From Pseudonocardia sp. C8 (GTDB taxonomy: Bacteria > Actinomycetota > Actinomycetes > Mycobacteriales > Pseudonocardiaceae), in NCBI RefSeq assembly GCF_014267175.1, contig NZ_JACMTR010000002.1:818001-882000 (forward strand): a DNA stretch of 64,000 nucleotides. The letters run 5' to 3'. Positions within the stretch are counted from its first letter, which is position 1. Each line of letters opens with the position of its first letter. Below the pieces are notes generated by a model. That model had not been told where the DNA came from. It searched no databases and saw nothing but the letters and a program-made list of their open reading frames with translations. A program made the position numbers and the translations under genes. Shown piece by piece: positions 34,317 to 42,924 of this stretch.

Positions 34317-35502
34317 CGAGACGGCGGTGCGCGAGGACCTGCGGTCCCGCGTCGCGGCCTTCCTGGCCGACCACGACCCGGCCGGGACCGACCCCCTGGA
34401 GTTCCTCCGCGCGCGGTACGACGCCGGGCTGGCCTGGGTGTCGTTCCCCGAGGGGCACGGCGGGCTCGGCCTGCCGCAGGCACTGCAGGCCGATGTGGAC
34501 CGGCTCTTCCAGGAGGCCGGGGCCCCGGACAACCGGCGGCGCGCCAACACGATCGGGCTCGGCATGGCCGCGCCGACGATCCTGGCCTACGGCACCGAGG
34601 AGCAGAAGCGGCGCTTCCTCCGTCCGTTGTGGACGGGCGAGGAGATCTGGTGCCAGCTGTTCAGCGAGCCCGGCGCCGGATCCGATCTGGCGAACGTCGG
34701 CACCCGCGCGGTCCGTGACGGCGACGACTGGGTCGTCAACGGGCAGAAGGTCTGGACCTCGGGCGCGCACGGCGCCCGGTTCGCCATCCTGGTCGCCCGC
34801 ACCGACCCGGGCGTCCCCAAGCACGCCGGCCTCACCTACTTCCTGTGCGACATGACCGACCCGGGCGTCGAGGTCCGGCCGCTGCGCCAGATCACCGGTG
34901 AGGCCGAGTTCAACGAGGTCTTCCTCACCGACGTGCGGATCCCGGACGCCCACCGGCTCGGCGCCGAGGGGCTGGGCTGGCGGGTCGCCAACGCCACCCT
35001 CAACAACGAGCGGGTCGCGATCGGCGGCCGGGCCGCCGCGCGGGAGAGCGGCATGGTCGGGGTCGTCGCGGACACGTGGCGGTCGCACCCCGAGCGCCGC
35101 ACCCCGGAGCTGCACGACCGGCTGCTGCGGCTGTGGGGCGGGTCCGAGGTCGCCCGGCTCACCGGGCTGCGGCTGCGCCAGAAGCTGGCCCAGGGCCAGC
35201 CGGGACCCGAGGGCGCGGCCATGAAGCTGTCGTTCGCCCGGCTCAACCAGCAGCTGTCCGGGCTCGAGCTCGAGCTGCTCGGCGAGGACGGCCTGCGCTA
35301 CTCGGACTGGACCATGGTGCGGCCCGAGCAGGTCGACATGACCGGCCGCGACGCCGGATACCGCTACCTGCGGGCGAAGGGCAACTCCATCGAGGGCGGC
35401 ACCTCGGAGATCCTCCGCAACATCGTCGCCGAGCGGGTGCTCGGCCTGCCGCCCGAGCCCCGCGTCGACAAGGACGTGCCCTGGAAGGAGCTCGAGAAGT
35501 GA
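34309..35502 (+). CDS. Acyl-CoA dehydrogenase (FadE large-type subunit)
   Basis: A 397-residue acyl-CoA dehydrogenase: [19 protein letters not shown] (FAD/substrate contact), [15 protein letters not shown], and the C-terminal [25 protein letters not shown] signature. It retains the FAD-binding segments expected of the active member of a pair. The next gene encodes a shorter relative and overlaps the stop (GTGA). Mycobacterial FadE pairs of this kind form alpha2-beta2 enzymes for branched or steroid-derived CoA esters. Confidence 0.88.
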   Translation: MADETAVREDLRSRVAAFLADHDPAGTDPLEFLRARYDAGLAWVSFPEGHGGLGLPQALQADVDRLFQEAGAPDNRRRANTIGLGMAAPTILAYGTEEQKRRFLRPLWTGEEIWCQLFSEPGAGSDLANVGTRAVRDGDDWVVNGQKVWTSGAHGARFAILVARTDPGVPKHAGLTYFLCDMTDPGVEVRPLRQITGEAEFNEVFLTDVRIPDAHRLGAEGLGWRVANATLNNERVAIGGRAAARESGMVGVVADTWRSHPERRTPELHDRLLRLWGGSEVARLTGLRLRQKLAQGQPGPEGAAMKLSFARLNQQLSGLELELLGEDGLRYSDWTMVRPEQVDMTGRDAGYRYLRAKGNSIEGGTSEILRNIVAERVLGLPPEPRVDKDVPWKELEK

Positions 35503-36593
35503 GCGACGAGCTGGACCTGCTCTACACCGAGGTCGAGGACGACCTCCGGGCGACCGTGCGCGACGCGCTCACCGACCGGTGCGAGCCGGGTGCGGTGACC
35601 GCGCTCTACGACGGGGACCGCAGCCTCGTCCCGACCCTGTGGAAGGTGATCGGCGCCGATCTGGGCCTGGCCGGGATCCTCGTGCCCGAGGACCGGGGCG
35701 GGGCCGGTGCGTCGGCCCGCGAGGCCGCGGTCGTGCTCGAGGAGCTGGGCAGGGCCGTGGCCCCGGTGCCGTACCTGACCAGCGCGGTCGTCGCGACCAC
35801 GGTGCTGCTGGAGGCCGGGTCCGACCTGGTCGGCCCGCTCGCGGCGGGGGAGCGGACCGCGGCGCTCGCCGTGCCGTTCCCCACCGGGCCGGACGGACCG
35901 GTGCCCGCCGTACGGGCCGATGCCGAGGGCCGGCTCGACGGCAGGGTCACCAGCGTGGCCGGGGCCCTGGAGGCCGACCTGCTGCTGGTGCCGGCCGCGG
36001 GGGCGCACGGCACCGCGCTGTACGCGGTCCCGGCCGACCGCTGCCGGGTGGAACCGGTGGTCTCGCTCGACATGACCCGCCGGCTCGCCGACGTGTCGTT
36101 CGCCGGCGCGCCGGCCGACCTGGTCACCGCCGACGGCGAGGCGGCGGTCCGGCAGGGGCTACGGGCCGGTGCGGCGCTGCTCGCCTCGGAGCAGGTCGGG
36201 CTGGCCAGGGCCTGTCTCGACGACACCGTCGCCTACCTGAAGGTGCGCCGGCAGTTCGGCCGCCCGGTCGGTGGCTTCCAGGCCCTCAAGCACCGCCTCG
36301 CGGACCTGTCCGCCGAGGTCGACTCCGCGAACGCCGCCGCCCGCTACGCCGCGGCCGTACTCGCCGCCGGCGACGCCGACCTGCCCGTCGCCACCGCGGT
36401 GGCGCAGGCGTTCTGCAGCGACCTGGCGGTGCTCGCGGCCGAGGAGGCGATCCAGCTGCACGGCGGCATCGGGATGACCTGGGAGCACCCGGCGCACCTG
36501 TACCTCAAGCGGGCCAAGGCCGACCAGATCGGCCTGGGTTCGCCCGGGGCGCACCGCGCCCGGCTCGCCGAGCTGGTCGACCTGCCCGCGTAG
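35499..36593 (+). CDS. Acyl-CoA dehydrogenase-like subunit (FadE small-type)
   Basis: A 364-residue acyl-CoA dehydrogenase homolog. The N-terminal helical domain is present (GLAGILVPEDRGGAGASAREAAVVLEELGRA). The C-terminal domain carries RRQFGRPVGGFQALKHRLADL and IQLHGGIGMTWEHPAHLYLKRA. The middle FAD-contact motif of the TEPxAGSD type is absent, which fits the partner subunit of a heterotetrameric FadE. GTG 35499 overlaps the previous stop. Last gene of the acyl-CoA operon. Confidence 0.86.
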   Translation: MSDELDLLYTEVEDDLRATVRDALTDRCEPGAVTALYDGDRSLVPTLWKVIGADLGLAGILVPEDRGGAGASAREAAVVLEELGRAVAPVPYLTSAVVATTVLLEAGSDLVGPLAAGERTAALAVPFPTGPDGPVPAVRADAEGRLDGRVTSVAGALEADLLLVPAAGAHGTALYAVPADRCRVEPVVSLDMTRRLADVSFAGAPADLVTADGEAAVRQGLRAGAALLASEQVGLARACLDDTVAYLKVRRQFGRPVGGFQALKHRLADLSAEVDSANAAARYAAAVLAAGDADLPVATAVAQAFCSDLAVLAAEEAIQLHGGIGMTWEHPAHLYLKRAKADQIGLGSPGAHRARLAELVDLPA

Positions 36594-36613
36594 CCGGTCG
36601 CGGGGTACCTCCC

Positions 36614-37099
36614 TCAGGAGGCGACCAGGTCGTCGATCTGGTTGATCGCCGACGTGGCACCCTCCACCACGCCCATGTCGAGCACCTTCTGCAGTCCCTC
36701 GGCGGACCCGTAGGTGCTCACGTACGTCGCGCGGGTGCCGCCGCCGTGCTCGGTGAAGGTGAACACGTTCGTCGAGACCGGCATGTCCGGCACCGGGTTG
36801 AAGTCCTGGTCGGCGAAGCCGTCCTCGAAGGTGAAGCCCGTCGGCTCGTCGACGGCGGTGACCCGCCAGTACCCGGCGTACTTCTCGCCCTCCGGGCTGG
36901 TCATGTAGTAGGTCACCCGGCCGCCGGGGGACAGGTCGTGGTCGACGACCGTCGCCGGGTAGGTGGGCGGCCCCCACACCTTCTCGAGCTGGCGGGGGTC
37001 GGCGTAGACCTGCCAGATCCGTGCCGGCGGGGCGGCGAAGTCGGCGGTGATGGTCAGGGTCAGGGCGTCGAGGTCCTGCTGGACGTCGGTCACGGGCAC
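36614..37099 (-). CDS. SRPBCC/AHSA1-family protein
   Basis: A 161-residue START-like protein of the AHSA1 type: LTITADFAAPPARIWQVYADPRQLEKVWGPPTYPATVVDHDLSPGGR is the standard opening. Such proteins are commonly paired with an ArsR regulator encoded just upstream, as here (overlap of 10 bases). The biochemical role of these pairs is unclear. Stress or solvent response is often assumed. It ends 20 bp from the convergent acyl-CoA dehydrogenase. Confidence 0.85.
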   Translation of the reverse strand: MPVTDVQQDLDALTLTITADFAAPPARIWQVYADPRQLEKVWGPPTYPATVVDHDLSPGGRVTYYMTSPEGEKYAGYWRVTAVDEPTGFTFEDGFADQDFNPVPDMPVSTNVFTFTEHGGGTRATYVSTYGSAEGLQKVLDMGVVEGATSAINQIDDLVAS

Positions 37100-37443
37100 G
37101 GTTCGGTCCTCCCGGTCGGATCGGATGCGATGAGCTCGTCGATACGCGCGACGCGGCCGCGCCAGACCTGCTCCAGCTCGGTGAGCATGGACGCCACGGA
37201 CCGCACCGCCGCCACGTCACCGCTGGCCAGCTGCTCGCGACCGTCGCGCCGCTTGGTGAGCAGGCCGGCCTTCTCCAGCACGGCGACGTGCTTCTGCACC
37301 GCGGCGAAGCTCATCTCGTAGTGCGCCGCGAGCGCGGAGACCGAGTGCTCCCCGGCCAGGACCCGGCGCATGATGTCGCGGCGGGTCCGGTCGGCGAGTG
37401 CGGAGAACAGGGCGTCGGCCCGGTCCTCGTCCTGGTCGGTCAC
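37090..37443 (-). CDS. ArsR-family transcriptional regulator
   Basis: About 117 residues from the GTG at 37443. The winged helix domain is complete: ALADRTRRDIMRRVLAGEHSVSALAAHYEMSFAAVQKHVAVLEKAGLLTKRRDGRE. No metal-binding cysteine cluster is present, so it belongs to the non-metal ArsR group linked to AHSA1 proteins. An ATG at 37479 would translate across the palindromic operator. The GTG places the operator immediately upstream and gives a normal N-terminus, so I prefer it. Confidence 0.82.
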   Translation of the reverse strand: MTDQDEDRADALFSALADRTRRDIMRRVLAGEHSVSALAAHYEMSFAAVQKHVAVLEKAGLLTKRRDGREQLASGDVAAVRSVASMLTELEQVWRGRVARIDELIASDPTGRTEPCP

Positions 37444-37450
37444 GAGCACA

Positions 37451-37474
37451 ACGTACAACCAACTGGTTGTACGT
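37451..37474. promoter_or_regulatory. Perfect palindromic ArsR operator
   Basis: Arms ACGTACAACCA and TGGTTGTACGT are exact reverse complements of 11 bp around a 2-bp AC spacer. It lies seven bases upstream of the arsR GTG start. It is the clearest perfect dyad in the window and is AT-richer than its surroundings, as expected for an autoregulatory ArsR site. Confidence 0.7.
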
Positions 37475-37524
37475 CGCAAGCCTCGGCGCTCCGTGCTGTT
37501 GCTTCGGCCCTCGACCGCCGGGCC

Positions 37525-38334
37525 TCAGGAGTCCTTCCGCGCCACCACCCCGAGCGCGCCGAAACGTTCCGGGTGGTCGTCGACGTCCACCGGCGAGTCG
37601 GGTCGCCACAGCGGCAGGTGCACCAGACCCGGCTCGACCGGCGTGAGGCCCGCGTGCTGTGCCGCGAGGGCCTCCCGGGAGCGCAGGAAGATCGGCGTGC
37701 CGGTGCGCGACGAGAGCTTCTGCGCCTCGATGACCTCCGGCGGCTGGTCGGCGTCGGTCGCGTTGACGAGCGCGACGTAGCTGCCCGGCGCGATCACGTC
37801 CCGGATCCGCGCCACGATCCCGGCCGGGTCGTCGGCGTCCGGGACGAAGTGCAGGACGCCGAGGAGCAGCACGCCGACGGGCCGGGTCAGGTCCAGCAGC
37901 CGCAGCGTCTCGGGCGCCTCGAGGATCCGGTCCCACTCGCGCACGTCGGCCTGGATCGCGACGGTGTGCTCGTCGTCGTCGAGGATCGCCCGGCTGTGCG
38001 ACACCGCGATCGGGTCCACGTCCACGTAGACCACCCGGCCCTCCGGGTTCGCCTGCCGGACGACCTCGTGCACGTTGCCGACCGTCGGGATCCCCGATCC
38101 GAGGTCGAGGAACTGGTCGATGCCCTCGGCGAGCATGAACCGGACCGCCCGCCGCAGGAACGACCGGTTGGCGCGCATCGTGTCCCCGATGTTCGGGGTC
38201 ATGCCCGCGATCATCTCGGCGAGGCCGCGGTCGACGGCGAAGTTGTGCGCCCCGCCGAGGAAGTAGTCGTACACCCGGGCCGCGCTCGGCCGGTCCAGAT
38301 CGATGCCCTCGGGTGCCCAGCTCGGCCGTTCCAC
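37525..38334 (-). CDS. SAM-dependent methyltransferase, DUF574 family
   Basis: A 269-residue protein of the actinobacterial DUF574 methyltransferase family: GIDLDRPSAARVYDYFLGGAHNFAVDR at the N-terminus, SAM motif FLDLGSGIPTVGN, and VYVDVDPIAVSHSRAIL. The GTG at 38334 has GGAGGAG about five bases upstream, so I use it instead of the longer open frame. These proteins are abundant in actinomycetes and mostly uncharacterised. It is divergent from the GGDEF-EAL gene. Confidence 0.88.
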   Translation of the reverse strand: MERPSWAPEGIDLDRPSAARVYDYFLGGAHNFAVDRGLAEMIAGMTPNIGDTMRANRSFLRRAVRFMLAEGIDQFLDLGSGIPTVGNVHEVVRQANPEGRVVYVDVDPIAVSHSRAILDDDEHTVAIQADVREWDRILEAPETLRLLDLTRPVGVLLLGVLHFVPDADDPAGIVARIRDVIAPGSYVALVNATDADQPPEVIEAQKLSSRTGTPIFLRSREALAAQHAGLTPVEPGLVHLPLWRPDSPVDVDDHPERFGALGVVARKDS

Positions 38335-38468
38335 GTCACTCCTCCGGTCGACATCCTCCCCTGGCCGAGGCGGGGACGCCGCCACACGTGCCTCCGGATG
38401 GCGGATCGGCACCCTATGCTCGGCGCAGGCCGTGCCTGGCACGCTACCGCCGGGAGGAGGAGACGACG

Positions 38469-40541
38469 ATCCCCGACATCGAGCCGCTCGTGGCGTCCTG
38501 GGCCGCGGGACTGGCGCGTTCGGCGTACCTGCCGATGAGCCGGGACGACCTCCTGGCGTTCCTCCGGGACGCGGCGGGGCGGTTGGTCGCGGGCGTCGCC
38601 GCCGGGGCGCCGGACGACGGCGCCGCGGGCGTCGGCGCGGCCCTCGTGGACGCCGATCTCATCGCCCCCGAGGCCCTCCCGGCGACCGTCGAGGCGCTCG
38701 GCGGCCGGCTCGCGCCCGTCCTCGCCGCGGCGGGCCTGCCGGAGGACGCGGCGCCGTCCCTGCTGGCGGCGGTCGCCGGCGGGTACACCGCCCGGCTGCG
38801 CGCCCGGATCCTCGACGAGCAGGAGATGATGCGCCGGGCCGAGCAGGACGCCCGGGGCCGCATCGCGCAGGCGCTCAGCGCCACCGAGGCCCGCTTCCAC
38901 GCGATCTTCGCCAACGCCGCGATCGGGATCGGGATCGCCGACCTGAAGGGCCGGATCGTCGACGCGAACCAGGCCTTCGCGTCGATGCTGGGCTACACGA
39001 TCGAGGAGTTCTGCCGGCTGCGCGTGGAGGACTTCGTCTACCCCGACGACGCCGCCGACACCTGGCGGATGTACGAGGAGATCATCACCGGGGAGCGGGA
39101 CCACGCCCGGGTCGAGAAGCGCTACCGGCACCGGGACGGGCACTTCGTCTGGACCGAACTGACCGCGTCGCTCATCCGCGACGCGGCCGGCGAGCCGCAG
39201 TTCACCGTCGCGATGGTCGAGGACATCACCCACCGCCGGGAGCTGCAGCAGCGGCTGAGCCACCAGGCCACGCACGATCCGCTCACCGGGCTGCCCAACC
39301 GCACGCTGTTCCAGGAACGGCTGGCCGCCGCGTTCGCCCGGGCCGGCGCCCGGATCGGGGTGTGCTACCTCGACCTCGACCGGTTCAAGGCGGTGAACGA
39401 CCGGCTCGGGCACGATGTCGGCGACCGGATGCTCGTCTCGGTCGCGGCCCGGCTGGACGCCTGCGTGTCCCGGCACGGTCACCTGGTCGCCCGGATGGGC
39501 GGCGACGAGTTCGTCGTGCTCGCGGTCGACCCGCGTGACGGTGAGCTGGACGAGCTGGCCGGGACCGTGCTGGAGGTGCTCGCCGAACCGATCGACGTCG
39601 ACGGGCACCGGTTGCGGACCTCGGCGAGCATCGGTGTCGTCGAGTGCCCCGTCGCCGGGACGAGCCCGGCCGAGGTGCTCAAGTCCGCCGACGTCACCCT
39701 CTACTGGGCCAAGGCCGACGGCCGCAACCGCTGGGCCCGCTTCGACCCGGAACGCAACGCGCGGGACATGACCCGCTACGCGCTGTCGGCCACGCTGCTG
39801 CCCGGCCTGGAGAACGACGAGTTCGTCGTCGAGTACCAGCAGATCGTCGGGCTGCGGGACGGGCGGCCGCGCGGGATCGAGGCGCTCGTGCGGTGGGAGC
39901 ACCCGACGTTCGGGCGGTTGTCGCCGGACCGGTTCATCGACCTCGCCGAGGAGAGCGGGGCGATCGTCCCGCTCGGCAGGCGGGTGCTCGCCGAGGCGTG
40001 CGAGCGGGTCGCGTCCTGGAACGCCGAGCACCCCGACGACGAGCTGTTCGTCAGCGTCAACCTCGCCGTGCGGCAGGCCCAGGAGGGCGGCCTCGTCGAG
40101 GACGTCGCCCACATCCTCGACCGCACCGGCCTGCCGCCGCGCCGGCTCCAGCTCGAGCTGACCGAGAGCGCGCTGCTGGGCCCGCCCGGCCGGCCGGTCG
40201 CCGCGATCTCGGCGCTGGCCGAGCTCGGCGTGCGGATCGCGGTCGACGACTTCGGCACCGGATACTCCCACCTGAGCTACCTGCCCCTGCTGCCCCTGCA
40301 CACGATCAAGCTCGCCCGGGAGCTCGTGGAGGGCATCCGCACCCCGCACTCCGGTGCGGAGTCCATCGTGGACAGCATGGTGGGGCTGGCCCACTCGCTC
40401 GGGATGGCGGTCACCGCCGAGGGCGTGGAGACCTGCGCGCAGCGGGCCCGGCTGCGCGCGGCCGGCTGCGACACGGCGCAGGGCTGGCTGTACGGGCGCG
40501 CCGTGCCGTGGCCCACGCTCGTGGCCCAGCTGTCCGGGTGA
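38469..40541 (+). CDS. PAS-GGDEF-EAL cyclic-di-GMP signalling protein
   Basis: About 690 residues: an N-terminal helical sensory region, a PAS domain (ARFHAIFANAAIGIGIADLKG), a GGDEF domain with intact GGDEF (RMGGDEFVV), and an EAL domain with EALVRWEHP, ELTES and DDFGTGYSHL. Both synthase and phosphodiesterase active sites look intact. No RxxD inhibitory site precedes GGDEF. The start is uncertain: GGAGGAGG at 38453-38460 is eight bases before an ATC codon at 38469, while ordinary starts are GTG 38490 or GTG 38388. No membrane segment was seen, so a soluble sensor is likely. Confidence 0.87.
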   Translation: MPDIEPLVASWAAGLARSAYLPMSRDDLLAFLRDAAGRLVAGVAAGAPDDGAAGVGAALVDADLIAPEALPATVEALGGRLAPVLAAAGLPEDAAPSLLAAVAGGYTARLRARILDEQEMMRRAEQDARGRIAQALSATEARFHAIFANAAIGIGIADLKGRIVDANQAFASMLGYTIEEFCRLRVEDFVYPDDAADTWRMYEEIITGERDHARVEKRYRHRDGHFVWTELTASLIRDAAGEPQFTVAMVEDITHRRELQQRLSHQATHDPLTGLPNRTLFQERLAAAFARAGARIGVCYLDLDRFKAVNDRLGHDVGDRMLVSVAARLDACVSRHGHLVARMGGDEFVVLAVDPRDGELDELAGTVLEVLAEPIDVDGHRLRTSASIGVVECPVAGTSPAEVLKSADVTLYWAKADGRNRWARFDPERNARDMTRYALSATLLPGLENDEFVVEYQQIVGLRDGRPRGIEALVRWEHPTFGRLSPDRFIDLAEESGAIVPLGRRVLAEACERVASWNAEHPDDELFVSVNLAVRQAQEGGLVEDVAHILDRTGLPPRRLQLELTESALLGPPGRPVAAISALAELGVRIAVDDFGTGYSHLSYLPLLPLHTIKLARELVEGIRTPHSGAESIVDSMVGLAHSLGMAVTAEGVETCAQRARLRAAGCDTAQGWLYGRAVPWPTLVAQLSG

Positions 40542-40548
40542 GGTGTCC

Positions 40549-41835
40549 TCAGGGGTCCGGGAACATCCGGGCCAGTGCCTCCGCGTCGCCGCCGGGGACG
40601 CGGTCCACCCCGACCATCCGGTCGATGACCATGTTCTGGAACCGGTGCAGCGGCTCCTCGAACCGGAAGCACATCCGGCCACCCCGGTAGGCGGGGTTCT
40701 CGACGCCCTTCTGCACCCGCCCGACGATCTCGAGGTCCTGGCGGTTGACCAGGTCCCAGAACGCCTCCAGCTGATCGAGCCCCTGCTCGGCCCGCGGGTC
40801 GTCGAGGGACTCCGGATGGGTCAGCAGGACGGCGGTCTCGATCGTGCGGTTCGCGGAGACCGGGCGGTTGAGCAGCACGAACGCGTGGTTGGGCAGCACG
40901 ACCAGCGCGGTGCTGGGGAACAGCCACACGAACCGGCCGCTGTCGGCGTCCTCCGGGCCGAGCGTGCTCAGCGGGGCCAGGCCGTCCCAGCCGCCGGCCT
41001 CGGTGTTGCGGGACACCGGCGTGGTGCACATGCCGGTGTACATCCCGGGTCCCTGCCAGCGGTAGTGGTCGGAGAACCGGGACACCTGGTTGAGCTCGGG
41101 ATGCACCCACGGCAGGTGGTAGTACTCCATGAAGTTCTCGCCGACGAGCTTGTAGTTGGCGGCGACCTCGTAGGTGCGGCGGCGCTGCGGGGTCCAGTCC
41201 TCGAGCCGGTGGCCGGCGAAGCGCTGCGGCAGGTCACCGAGGTGATCGGCCAGCGGTGCCGGATCGGGGTCGAGGTTGACGAACAGGAAGAACCCCCAGG
41301 TGTCGACCGCGACGTCGAGCAGGCCGTAGTCGGCGCGGTCGAAGTCCCGGGCGACGGACGTGTCGAACACGGCTTCCTCGCCCGGCGGCACGTCGGACCC
41401 CTCGAACAGCGGGGTGCCCAGGCACCGGCCGTCGGTGTCGTAAGTCCAGCTGTGGTACGGGCACCGGATGCGGCCGTGCCGGCCGACCTCGCGCGCGTCC
41501 GCGTCGAGCAGCTGGGTGGCGCGGTGCCGGCAGACGTTGTGAAACGCGCGCAGCCGCCTGTGCCGGTTGCGGGTGACGATGACCGAGCGGCCGGCCACCT
41601 CCACGACCACGCAGGCCCCGGGGCGGTCGACGTCGGAGACGAACCCGACCGCGACCCAGCCGGTGGCGAAGACCCGCTCCTGTTCGAGGGCGAAGAACTC
41701 CGGCGAGGTGTAGGCGTCGGGCAGCAGCGTCGAGGCCCGTTCCACCGGCAGGCGGGTGGCCCGGTAGGTGCTCTCCGTGGTGAACAGCGAGGGATGGACC
41801 GGGCGGGCCGGCAGCGCCGCGTTCGGGTCGGTCAT
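40549..41835 (-). CDS. Rieske non-heme iron oxygenase alpha subunit
   Basis: A 428-residue oxygenase. The Rieske cluster ligands are in CRHRA and CPYHSW, and the mononuclear iron site is in ENFMEYYHLPWVHPEL with a later acidic ligand. The length and single-subunit organisation resemble the CntA/YeaW/glycine-betaine demethylase group and monomeric aromatic oxygenases. No ferredoxin or reductase is adjacent, so electrons must come from elsewhere. ATG 41835 has GGAG about eight bases upstream. Divergent from a LysR regulator that probably controls it. Confidence 0.87.
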   Translation of the reverse strand: MTDPNAALPARPVHPSLFTTESTYRATRLPVERASTLLPDAYTSPEFFALEQERVFATGWVAVGFVSDVDRPGACVVVEVAGRSVIVTRNRHRRLRAFHNVCRHRATQLLDADAREVGRHGRIRCPYHSWTYDTDGRCLGTPLFEGSDVPPGEEAVFDTSVARDFDRADYGLLDVAVDTWGFFLFVNLDPDPAPLADHLGDLPQRFAGHRLEDWTPQRRRTYEVAANYKLVGENFMEYYHLPWVHPELNQVSRFSDHYRWQGPGMYTGMCTTPVSRNTEAGGWDGLAPLSTLGPEDADSGRFVWLFPSTALVVLPNHAFVLLNRPVSANRTIETAVLLTHPESLDDPRAEQGLDQLEAFWDLVNRQDLEIVGRVQKGVENPAYRGGRMCFRFEEPLHRFQNMVIDRMVGVDRVPGGDAEALARMFPDP

Positions 41836-41979
41836 GGCGGGACTCCTCTCGGGACGACCGGTCGGCGCCATGCACCGTGCGCGATGTGGTGTCGGCAACG
41901 GTGCCGGCCCACAGTGTCGGCACCGGACTCCGTCCGCGTCCATCTCAGTATCGAACGCAGTACCGTGTACGATTCGTGG

Positions 41980-42906
41980 ATGATCGACCGGCGGCTGCGC
42001 GTGCTGCGGGCGATCGCGCGGCACGGGACGGTCACCGCCGCGGCCGAGGTCTGCCGGATGACACCGTCGGCGGCGTCCCACCAGATGCAGGCGCTGGCCC
42101 GCGAGCTCGGGGTCACGCTGCTCGAGCCCGACGGTCGCCGGGTCCGGCTGACCCCGGCCGCGCACACGCTGCTCGCACACGGCGAGACGCTGACCGCGCA
42201 GTGGGAGCGGACCAAGGCCGACCTGCACGCGCACCGCGACGGCGACCTCGCCGGGACGCTGCAGTTCTGCGGGTTCTCCACGGCCGCCGCGACCGTCGTC
42301 CCGCCGGCCCTCGACCGCCTGCGCGGGATGCACCCCGGGCTCCGGCTGCGCCTGCGCGAGGCCGAGCCCGCGCGGTCGTTCGACCTGCTCGCGGCCGGCG
42401 AGGCCGACATCGTCGTCGTCGTGGCCACGGCGGACATCCCGCCCGTCTCGGACCCGGCCTTCGCGCAGCGCACGCTCTACGACGAGCCGCTCGACGTCCT
42501 CGTCGGGCCGCGGCACCCGCTCGTCGGGCGGGACGACGTCGCCCTCGGCGACCTCGCCGCCGACCGGTGGATCTGCAGCAACCCGGGGCGGGCCTACCAC
42601 CAGCTGGTCACCGTCGCGTGCGCCGGCGCCGGCTTCGCCCCGGACATCGCCCACTACGCCGACGAGTGGGACACCGGGGCCGCCCTGGTCTCGTACGGGT
42701 TCGGGGTCGCGCTGGTGCCCCGGCTGGCCGACCTGCCGACCCGGCACGACACCCGCCGGCTGCCGATCCGGACCCCGCCGGTCCCGATCCGCCGCGTGAT
42801 CGCCGCCGTCCGGTCCGGCTCGCAGGACCAGCCGGCCGTGGCCGCCGGCCTCGACGCGCTCCGGGAGGTCTGCGAGGCGCTCGCGGACCGTCTCGACGCG
42901 GTCTGA
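41980..42906 (+). CDS. LysR-family transcriptional regulator
   Basis: A 308-residue LysR protein: N-terminal winged helix (RRLRVLRAIARHGTVTAAAEVCRMTPSAASHQMQALARELGVTLLE), then a periplasmic-binding-protein-like effector domain from about residue 90. It is divergent from the Rieske oxygenase gene across 144 bp. The TACGAT hexamer at 41968-41973 ends seven bases before the ATG, so the message may be leaderless. Two CAGTAyCG direct repeats lie at 41946 and 41958 and could be part of its binding site. Confidence 0.88.
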   Translation: MIDRRLRVLRAIARHGTVTAAAEVCRMTPSAASHQMQALARELGVTLLEPDGRRVRLTPAAHTLLAHGETLTAQWERTKADLHAHRDGDLAGTLQFCGFSTAAATVVPPALDRLRGMHPGLRLRLREAEPARSFDLLAAGEADIVVVVATADIPPVSDPAFAQRTLYDEPLDVLVGPRHPLVGRDDVALGDLAADRWICSNPGRAYHQLVTVACAGAGFAPDIAHYADEWDTGAALVSYGFGVALVPRLADLPTRHDTRRLPIRTPPVPIRRVIAAVRSGSQDQPAVAAGLDALREVCEALADRLDAV

Positions 42907-42924
42907 CCGGCGGCCGGCGCGCGC

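Noticed and set aside
38211..40682. An 823-codon open frame on the minus strand
   Set aside because: Antisense to the GGDEF-EAL gene, whose domains are fully recognisable in the plus frame.
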